Position numbers and translations under genes: made by a program. The notes below the pieces were generated by a model. That model was not told the origin of the DNA. It worked only from the letters and a program-made list of their open reading frames with translations, and searched no databases. Of a stretch of 64,000 nucleotides of DNA, positions 58,047 through 64,000 are shown in pieces; within the stretch, counting starts at the first letter, position 1; the number at the start of each line of letters is the position of its first letter. This DNA comes from Clostridiaceae bacterium (GTDB lineage: Bacteria > Bacillota > Clostridia > Acetivibrionales > DUMB01), in assembly GCA_012840085.1 (NCBI GenBank), contig DUMB01000044.1:20723-84722 (forward strand). The letters run 5' to 3'.

Positions 58047-58448
58047 ATGTTTTTCAAGTGGAGAGATACATTCAAGCTGGATATACCTGAAATTGACGAA
58101 CAGCATAAGAAACTGTTTGAAATGGGGTCAAGACTTTATGAGATCATTTCCCTGAAGGACAACTACGACCATTATGATGAAATAATGCAGATTATTGATG
58201 AATTAAGAAATTATGCAAAATACCATTTCAGTTATGAAGAAGAGTTAATGAGGAAAAAGAATTATGAAAATTATGAAGAGCACAAAATTGAACATGATTT
58301 CTTTATAAAAAAGATTGCCAGAATTAACGTTGCGGATATAGAGGAAGAACAGGAAAAAGTAATGCTTGAAATGGCTACATTCATAGCTGACTGGATTTCA
58401 GGACATATACTAAAAACTGATAAAAATTACAGGGAGATTCTAAAATAG
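58047..58448 (+). CDS. Bacteriohemerythrin
   Basis: A 133-residue four-helix protein starting at ATG 58047 behind CGGAGGGGG. The diiron ligands are in place: His20 (EIDEQHKKLF), His60 and Glu64 (YHFSYEEEL), His79 and His83 (EEHKIEHDFF), His120 and Asp125 (GHILKTDKNY). It binds O2 reversibly, and in anaerobes it may scavenge or sense oxygen. Monocistronic, with its own terminator. Confidence 0.92.
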   Translation: MFFKWRDTFKLDIPEIDEQHKKLFEMGSRLYEIISLKDNYDHYDEIMQIIDELRNYAKYHFSYEEELMRKKNYENYEEHKIEHDFFIKKIARINVADIEEEQEKVMLEMATFIADWISGHILKTDKNYREILK

Positions 58449-58472
58449 TAAATCTCCCTGTTTTTATTTTAA
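58430..58472 (+). terminator. Terminator of the bacteriohemerythrin gene
   Basis: GGGAGATT and AATCTCCC form an 8-bp stem that spans the stop codon, followed by TGTTTTTATTTT. Confidence 0.83.
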
Positions 58473-58479
58473 ACTCTAT

Positions 58480-58655
58480 TTATTTAAAACTCTGCCTGGC
58501 TATTTATAACTCTACCTATCTACTTGTAACTCTACCTGCCTATTTACATTATAGCTTAACTTTATATAGCTTAACTCTATCTATTTTAAAACTATGCCTA
58601 TTCTAACTCCATCTTTTTAACTCTGCCTGTTTTTAGCTCCATCTATCATTAAGAC
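58480..58655 (-). repeat. Degenerate about 20-bp tandem repeat after mtaB
   Basis: On the minus strand copies of a unit near ATAGGTAGAGTTA(T/C)AA recur seven to nine times with drift, just beyond the mtaB stop codon. The style (purine-rich, degenerate, 3' of a gene) is the same as at 51984-52212. Confidence 0.6.
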
Positions 58656-58664
58656 TTTTATACA

Positions 58665-60050
58665 TTATAAACCATATTTTGCAGGTACGAATTTGTCCGA
58701 TGCATTTTCTTCAACCATCTGTTTGATGAATTCTTCTTCATCCTGAGGAATTGCTTCAATTTGGCCTTCCATAATATCCAGCCAGGACTGTTCTCTTTCT
58801 TCGATGAGTACTTTATCTTCAGCAGAAGCCTTTCTTAATTCTTCGATGGTTGCAAGAGCCGCTGCTTTTGTTCTGTTAAGGTGATCGTTTTCCTTGACGA
58901 TTTCCTGTGAAATTCTCAAAACTACATCCGGCCTTAAAACATAAGCCTGAGGATCAAGATGACTGTCGGAATCAGCAAGCATGTCTCTCAGCAGTATTGC
59001 CTGCTCCTTGCCTCTTGATGAAGCCTGGTTCATGAGTCTGCAGTCATAGATCAGCTGCTCCATCGATACTGTTGGTGCCATACCGCCAAGCAGCTTGATA
59101 TTTTGTACTGACTCATTGCTCCACAGGTCGGCAACAGCTGCTGCGATGTTTCCAAGAGAGCTCAAATGAGCACATGCACTTGACTTACCTTCCATTGCGA
59201 TGGGTATTCCTGAAATCGCTTTTACATATACACCTTCATAACCGCAATCCTTGTGAGGACCAACTGCTCCTTCCTCAACAGCTACAAGGCTTCTTACAGC
59301 AGACATAACTCTGACTACTGCAGAAAATACCTTGGGAATGTATCCCCTGTCAGCCAGAACCATTGCAGTATTGGAAAATCCGCATGCAGTATCGCCGGAT
59401 GCTATGCTTCCTGTTCTGTCAGCAATGTCTGAAATAGCACTCCACAATTTGGACATGTCACGCGCACCTAAAACACCGAGGGAGAAAAGTGATTTGGTGA
59501 TTTCACAATACACAAGAGCATCGTCATGAATATCTTTACCGCCTATGGACTCGATTGCCAGGAAATCTGCCCCTACTTTTGCACTTCCTTCAAAGGTTTC
59601 AAGGATGGCATCCCAATGCTTTCCTTTCCACATATGGACGGATTCCCTGTCTTCACGTATGTCAACCGGAGTTACTCTCAAAGCACTCTTTAAACCATAT
59701 TTTTGCTCATAATCAAACATAACATTTCTGACGGTTTTGATTATTTCTATACCCCATTCTGGATGATAGGTGGTTGGAGGAAGGAGCTCAATCTCTACGA
59801 CAAAACCTTGCGAATATAACTCCCGCGCCCTTTTGCATGCATCTTCTATAATACTCTTATATTGCTGCAAAACTTCCGGCATTGTCTCCTGAGTAATCAA
59901 CATTGTTGGAAGTGTAAAGTTCAATTCAGGATAAATCTGTCCGCCACCTATAACAAGGCCATTTTTACATTTTACAGGATAAATGGATGAACCATAAACG
60001 AAATCATCAATACTTTTGTAAGCTAGTTCATTGAAATATTTTTTTGGCAT
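58665..60050 (-). CDS. mtaB: Methanol:corrinoid methyltransferase MtaB
   Basis: A 461-residue enzyme that moves the methyl group of methanol to the cobalt of a corrinoid protein. The zinc ligands known from methanogen MtaB are at matching places: Glu167 (AIESIGGKD), Cys223 (GDTACGFSN), Cys269 (GPHKDCGYEG). Other shared blocks are IRE(D/N)R, RSLVAVEEGAVGP and MEGKSSACAH. The C-terminus ends PAKYGL as in homologues. GGGGG lies before ATG. The gene stands alone: no mtaC (corrinoid protein) gene lies on either side. The only MtaA-like gene is 48 kb away in this window, at 9147-10508. Confidence 0.93.
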   Translation of the reverse strand: MPKKYFNELAYKSIDDFVYGSSIYPVKCKNGLVIGGGQIYPELNFTLPTMLITQETMPEVLQQYKSIIEDACKRARELYSQGFVVEIELLPPTTYHPEWGIEIIKTVRNVMFDYEQKYGLKSALRVTPVDIREDRESVHMWKGKHWDAILETFEGSAKVGADFLAIESIGGKDIHDDALVYCEITKSLFSLGVLGARDMSKLWSAISDIADRTGSIASGDTACGFSNTAMVLADRGYIPKVFSAVVRVMSAVRSLVAVEEGAVGPHKDCGYEGVYVKAISGIPIAMEGKSSACAHLSSLGNIAAAVADLWSNESVQNIKLLGGMAPTVSMEQLIYDCRLMNQASSRGKEQAILLRDMLADSDSHLDPQAYVLRPDVVLRISQEIVKENDHLNRTKAAALATIEELRKASAEDKVLIEEREQSWLDIMEGQIEAIPQDEEEFIKQMVEENASDKFVPAKYGL

Positions 60051-60330
60051 AATAACTTACCCCCTTGAAAATTTTATTTGAAAAACGGTTCATTGAAAAC
60101 TAGTCCTAATTGAGAAGGTCTTCACGTTGATTATTGTATTTTTATTTTACATACATATCGCTATTTTGTATGGTAAAAGCTTATATTTTATTGTAATTAT
60201 TTATAAACTTAGTAAACATATAAAAATAGTCATAATTTTAAAAAGAATTTACAAAAACAACTTGCATACTTTTTTCAAATTTCCTGATAAGCCTTGAAAG
60301 TATAATGTACAGGGGGTAAATGTAGGAGGG

Positions 60331-61548
60331 CTAAAAATTATGTACCGCCGGCTTTTGATAAATTTTGAGATCAAATTCAGGGACAACAGCCAATATATGA
60401 TCAAAAATATCCGACTGTATTGCTTCATATTTAATCCATTCTGTTTCATTAGTAAAAGCATATATCTCTAAAGGCAGGCCATATTCGGCAGGCTGAAGCT
60501 GCCTTACCATCCGGGTCATTTTTTTATTTATATTGGAATGATTGTTTAAATAGCTTTCGACGTAGGCCCTGAATGTGCCTAAATTTGTTAAACGCCGGCC
60601 ATTAACAATGCTTGATGTATCTACATTATGCAGCTTGTTATAGTCTTCAATTTCCGCTTCTTTCTTTTCTATGTATTCCTTAATGTATTGTATTTTCTTA
60701 AATCTTTCCAGCATTTCTTCATCACAGAACTTGACGCTTGTCATGTCAATATAAATAGACCTTTTTATTCGTCTGCCTCCTGCTTCCTGCATTCCTCTCC
60801 AATTCTTAAATGATTCAGATATCAGTTTATGCGTCGGAATGGTAACGATTGTCTTATCCCAGTTCTGTACTTTCACGGTATGCAGAGAAATATCTATCAC
60901 GTCGCCATCCGCTCCGTGTGAAGGCATTTCAATCCAATCCCCTATTTGTACCATATTGTTTGTAGTAAGCTGAATGCTGGCTACAATTCCTAAAATTGAA
61001 TTTTGAAATATCAGCATAAGCACTGCTGTTGCAGCACCTATACCACTTAGCAAAATCCAGGGGGAGCGTTCAATAAGAACGCTTATAATTATAACAGTAG
61101 CCGTTGCACTGATGAATATACTGACAACCTGCAGATAGCCTTTAATAGGTCTTGTTTTGGAAATCTCATAGGTCGAATAGACATCATTCACAACATCAAG
61201 AATTTTATTAATTGCCAGTACTATGTTAATAATAATGTAAGAAAAAGCAATTCGCTGAATCCAGGTGTCAACAGCCGGAAATACAGGTGCAAAAGCATGG
61301 ATGATCAATACAGGCGGAATATGCGCAAGCTGCTCAAATACCCTTTTCTTTAAAAGTAAATCATCCCATTTTGCCTTGCTTTTTATAATATAAATTCTTA
61401 CAATTTTCAATAAAAACTTCTTTGTGATCAAGTCAGTCAAAAGACTGACAAATATGATAATTACAATTGCCACTCCATAAGATAAATATAAAGAAAGCTC
61501 ATCACTTACTCCATAACTCAACAACAACTTATTGATATTTTCAATCAA
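60331..61548 (-). CDS. MscS-family mechanosensitive channel (YbdG-like)
   Basis: A 405-residue membrane protein with four to five helices. The pore helix and following beta domain are seen in GIGAATAVLMLIFQNSILGI and VQIGDWIEM, with later VIDISLHTVKVQNWDKTIVT and IPTHKLISESFKNW. The longer C-terminal domain with a coiled-coil-like insertion (about 285-320) resembles YbdG rather than short MscS. The start codon is TTG at 61548, behind GGGGGAC. It opens on membrane stretch to release solutes. Confidence 0.87.
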   Translation of the reverse strand: MIENINKLLLSYGVSDELSLYLSYGVAIVIIIFVSLLTDLITKKFLLKIVRIYIIKSKAKWDDLLLKKRVFEQLAHIPPVLIIHAFAPVFPAVDTWIQRIAFSYIIINIVLAINKILDVVNDVYSTYEISKTRPIKGYLQVVSIFISATATVIIISVLIERSPWILLSGIGAATAVLMLIFQNSILGIVASIQLTTNNMVQIGDWIEMPSHGADGDVIDISLHTVKVQNWDKTIVTIPTHKLISESFKNWRGMQEAGGRRIKRSIYIDMTSVKFCDEEMLERFKKIQYIKEYIEKKEAEIEDYNKLHNVDTSSIVNGRRLTNLGTFRAYVESYLNNHSNINKKMTRMVRQLQPAEYGLPLEIYAFTNETEWIKYEAIQSDIFDHILAVVPEFDLKIYQKPAVHNF

Positions 61549-61593
61549 TTATGGTCCCCCCTTCTCCTGGCTGTTTTCCAACAGTTAAGCCTT

Positions 61594-62994
61594 CTAATAA
61601 TTCAAATTAAATATTTCCAGGCTTCTGTCCAGAATACCCGTAAGGTAAGCAAGAAGTACACCGTAATTAGTAATGCTTACTCCCTTTTCCATGCATAAGT
61701 CTATACGGGTCTGCAAAGACTTTTTGTTCATCATGCATGCACCACAGTGTATTATAAGGTCATAATCTTCAATATTTTCCGGGAAGTCATGTCCCATTTT
61801 GAAATCGTAGCGCAATTCCTTCCCAACATGCTTGTTAAGCAGTCTTGGAATTTTCACTCTTCCAATATCCTCATGGGATTGATTGTGTGTGCAGCTTTCA
61901 GCTATCAATACTTTTGAATTCTCATTAAGCTCATCAACTTTGGAAACTCCTTTTACAAATGTCTCCAGATCCCCTTTGTATCGTGCAAATAATATGGAAA
62001 AGCTTGTAAGCTTTATAGTTTCAGGAACTGTTTCAGAAACCTTCTTGAAAGCCTGCGAATCTGTTATTACAAGGTCAATATCCCTGAGGTCTGAAAGAGC
62101 CGACTCAAGCTCCGTATCCCTTACTACATAGCTTTTTATTCCATGGTCAAGGCAATCACGTATCACCTGAACCTGCGGAAGAATAATTCTGCCTTTAGGC
62201 GCTTCAGAGTCCACCGGCACTACCAGTATTACTTTGCCGTTATATGGAATAAGATCGCCTACTATTGGTGGCTCCTTTTCATCCTCACTCAGTCTCTTAA
62301 TCAGTTCATCCTTTAAGGCCAATATACTCTGCCAGTCTTTAGTCGAGACAAAAACAGCGTCCTTGAACTTTTTGGCTGCTTCCTTTACTTGCTCCTGAGA
62401 TACGGTATCTATTTTATTTATAACCAACATATGGGGAATATTGTATTTCTTAAATAGTTTAGCCATCTCAAGATAGTCGTTATCATCATTTTTACTGTCA
62501 GTATCAGTGTTGGTATTGGTATTGGTATTGGCATTGGCATTAGCATTGGTATTAGCATTAGTATTGGTATTAGTATTAGTATTAGTATTGGTATTAGTAT
62601 TGTTATTAGTATTAGCATTATTATTAGTATTAGTATTAGCACTTGTATTGGTATCAGTGCTTGCATCAGTATCATTATTTGTATCAGTGCCAATATCATT
62701 TATATCCATTACGTATACAGCAAAATCAGTTCTTTGCAACATTTTCAAGGTACGCTGAATGCGCATTCCACCCAGCTCGCTCCTGTCGTCCAGGCCTGCC
62801 GTGTCTATAAAAACTACAGGCCCGAAAGGAATCAATTCCATAGCCTTCATAACCGGATCGGTAGTAGTTCCCTTGACCGACGATACAAGAGATATTTCCT
62901 GGCCTACTATTGCATTGAGCAGGGATGATTTTCCTGAATTAGTTTTTCCGAAAAATGTTATATGTTTTCTATTTGAATTAGGTGTAGTATTCAT
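61594..62994 (-). CDS. hydF: [FeFe]-hydrogenase maturation GTPase HydF, with Asn/Thr-rich insertion
   Basis: A 466-residue scaffold for building the hydrogenase H-cluster. ATG 62994 follows AAGGAGAG. The GTPase domain has G1 GKTNSGKSS (16-24), G3 DTAGLDD (64-70) and G4 NKID (193-196). The cluster-binding C-terminus has CTHN (Cys368, His370) and HCGAC (His416, Cys417, Cys420). Between G3 and G4, residues about 100-172 are a low-complexity run of Asn, Thr, Ala and Asp coded by a hexanucleotide repeat. Without it the length (about 400) is that of other HydF proteins. The radical SAM partners HydE and HydG are not in the window. The catalytic parts look intact. Confidence 0.93.
   Translation of the reverse strand: MNTTPNSNRKHITFFGKTNSGKSSLLNAIVGQEISLVSSVKGTTTDPVMKAMELIPFGPVVFIDTAGLDDRSELGGMRIQRTLKMLQRTDFAVYVMDINDIGTDTNNDTDASTDTNTSANTNTNNNANTNNNTNTNTNTNTNTNTNANTNANANANTNTNTNTDTDSKNDDNDYLEMAKLFKKYNIPHMLVINKIDTVSQEQVKEAAKKFKDAVFVSTKDWQSILALKDELIKRLSEDEKEPPIVGDLIPYNGKVILVVPVDSEAPKGRIILPQVQVIRDCLDHGIKSYVVRDTELESALSDLRDIDLVITDSQAFKKVSETVPETIKLTSFSILFARYKGDLETFVKGVSKVDELNENSKVLIAESCTHNQSHEDIGRVKIPRLLNKHVGKELRYDFKMGHDFPENIEDYDLIIHCGACMMNKKSLQTRIDLCMEKGVSITNYGVLLAYLTGILDRSLEIFNLNY
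62505..62690. repeat. Hexanucleotide microsatellite inside hydF
   Basis: On the coding strand AATACC/AATACT/AATGCC-type units (Asn-Thr, Asn-Ala) run in tandem for about 180 bp. The frame is kept because the unit is a multiple of three. It is highly pure in the centre (GGTATTGGTATTGGTATTGG on the plus strand) and decays at the ends. Confidence 0.9.
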
Positions 62995-63483
62995 TGTATC
63001 TCTCCTTAGTTCATAAAGTATATTTAATCTTAAAATCACTTTTATACTGCTATAAATAGTTAAATTTATATTTTAATAGAAATTATATCACACATAATAA
63101 ATGTTTGTCAGATGACATAATTAACTATTTTCTGATACTACTCCTTAATTACTCCCACGGGAGTATGGCTTTCTGCCCTGATTTAGATTAATATTAAAAC
63201 ATGCGCTTTTGGCATCCGGGCTCTTTTCAGATTTTATCAGAGCCTTTAAGATTATGGGTAAAAGAGTAAACGTCTGGTCCATGATTGAGTTAAAGCGTTC
63301 AGAAGTTGCTCTGCGCCTTGCAATCAAATTACTGGTATTTTCCGGATTATTAGGATGCATCATAGGTGTTATTTCACTCTTATCAGACATAAGCGACACG
63401 GCTCGTGCTTATTGTTTTCATACTATTGCCTGTACAAGCTAAGGTAAAATCAATAATACTAACAATGGACAAGGAATATATTG
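62995..63483. other. 489-bp divergent region between hydF and the right-edge gene
   Basis: A plus-strand frame (63254-63442; MGKRVNVWSMIELKR, then two hydrophobic stretches) lacks a ribosome site. It could be a remnant related to the next membrane gene. No firm gene is called. Confidence 0.4.
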
Positions 63484-64000
63484 ATGAAGAAACTGCTAAA
63501 TAAAATATTCGGATTGTTCAGCTATTTGCTTGTTCTGAGCCTTCTATTAAACTTTAAGTGGGTATTTATTTTGCGTCCCAAACCATTTTTCTCTGTCATA
63601 CTGGGCACGGCAATATTGACCGCTTCACAATATAAGAAAGGGTACAACAAGGAGGATATATTTGCAAGTTTGAGATGGAACCTTGCATTTTCAAGTTTCC
63701 TTACTACTCTTATGTCCATCCTTTCATATATATCAAATATGAAAGTGCCTGATACCGGTGGTTGGGACATTACCGAATCGCTTTTGCCTATGCTTTATGG
63801 TAGGCATAATATATTTGATACTTAACATATTGCTTAGTGACCCTGTAAAAAAAGAAAGTACCGGGCAGATTACCGAATCTGTATCGAATGCCCATGATTT
63901 GCTTGATCCGACTCTTACACAACAAATTTTTATAGAACATGGACTCACCAACAGAGAGTGCCATGTAGCGTTAAAGCTTCCGGAAAATATCTCAAATAAG
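63484..64000 (+). pseudogene. Membrane protein with LuxR-type helix-turn-helix, frame break, runs off right edge
   Basis: ATG 63484 (MKKLLNKIFGLFSYLLVLSL) opens a frame with three to four membrane helices to about 63800, where it ends at a stop. From about 63797 a second frame continues with a hydrophobic strand (VGIIYLILNILLSDP), a linker, and HGLTNRECHVALKLPENISN at the window edge. This is the first half of a LuxR/GerE DNA-binding domain. One base lost or gained around TTTATGGTAGG would join the two. It is either a membrane-bound transcription regulator with a frame break or two separate pieces; the 3' end is outside the window. Confidence 0.55.

Noticed and set aside
60340..60470. Short plus-strand frame (MYRRLLINFE...) with a good TAGGAGGG site
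   Set aside because: It is antisense to the C-terminus of the MscS-type channel and shows no protein-like features; the ribosome-like site is probably chance.
62418..62758. Val/Leu- and Ile/Leu-repeat frames in both directions
   Set aside because: They are other readings of the hydF hexanucleotide repeat, not genes.
1..64000. CRISPR arrays and rRNA genes
   Set aside because: No regularly spaced identical repeats with unique spacers and no rRNA-like sequence were seen; the tandem arrays present have no spacers.

Overview
The window looks like chromosome of an anaerobic, endospore-forming, low-GC Gram-positive bacterium of the class Clostridia. The evidence is a complete gerA-type germination operon, an H-type small acid-soluble spore protein, the sporulation protease yabG, the [FeFe]-hydrogenase maturase hydF, a methanol:corrinoid methyltransferase (mtaB), SLH-domain surface proteins and strong GGAGG ribosome sites. 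I do not name a species.

Left part, 1-6.7 kb: two damaged genes for exported proteins on the minus strand. One is a very large secreted protein with two frame breaks that runs off the left edge. The other is an SLH/clostripain-like (C11) protease broken by a 19-bp triplication. At 6.7-16.8 kb follow a small alarmone synthetase, a three-gene operon (UroD-fold methyltransferase fused to a thioredoxin-like domain, a separate thioredoxin-like protein, a CobW-type GTPase), a CBS-domain membrane protein, an ECF sigma/RsiV-like anti-sigma pair, a GNAT acetyltransferase and a GHKL/LytTR two-component system.

At 17-27 kb lies a surface module: two close LemA paralogues on either side of a subtilisin-like lipoprotein, then an SLH/InlB-repeat/GLUG giant protein (about 2,240 residues if one frame break is repaired). 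Each LemA gene is preceded by the same pair of 12-bp direct repeats spaced 21 bp apart. That is the geometry of LytTR binding sites, and the LytTR regulator is encoded next door. At 27-29.5 kb is a decayed sugar-ABC/YesM-YesN locus, then palindromic repeats, an inositol-monophosphatase-family protein and an unusual chemotaxis-type transducer.

At 32-46 kb: an OLD-family nuclease next to tRNA-Ser(GGA), a glycoside-hydrolase-like protein, a YesM/YesN two-component system, an orphan kinase-like fragment, and an RbsABC-type transporter in one operon with a UroD-fold methyltransferase-like protein. At 46-64 kb: the germination operon, a sodium symporter, a flavin reductase-like protein, a HerA-like ATPase, sspH, a LURP-one-like protein, a cluster of DnaA boxes, an SDR oxidoreductase, yabG, bacteriohemerythrin, mtaB, a MscS-type channel, hydF with a hypervariable Asn/Thr insertion, and a partial LuxR-type gene at the right edge.

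Two themes recur. Degenerate tandem repeats begin at or just after stop codons in several places, and many frame breaks in the surface and pseudogene loci are single-base changes, often at A/T runs.
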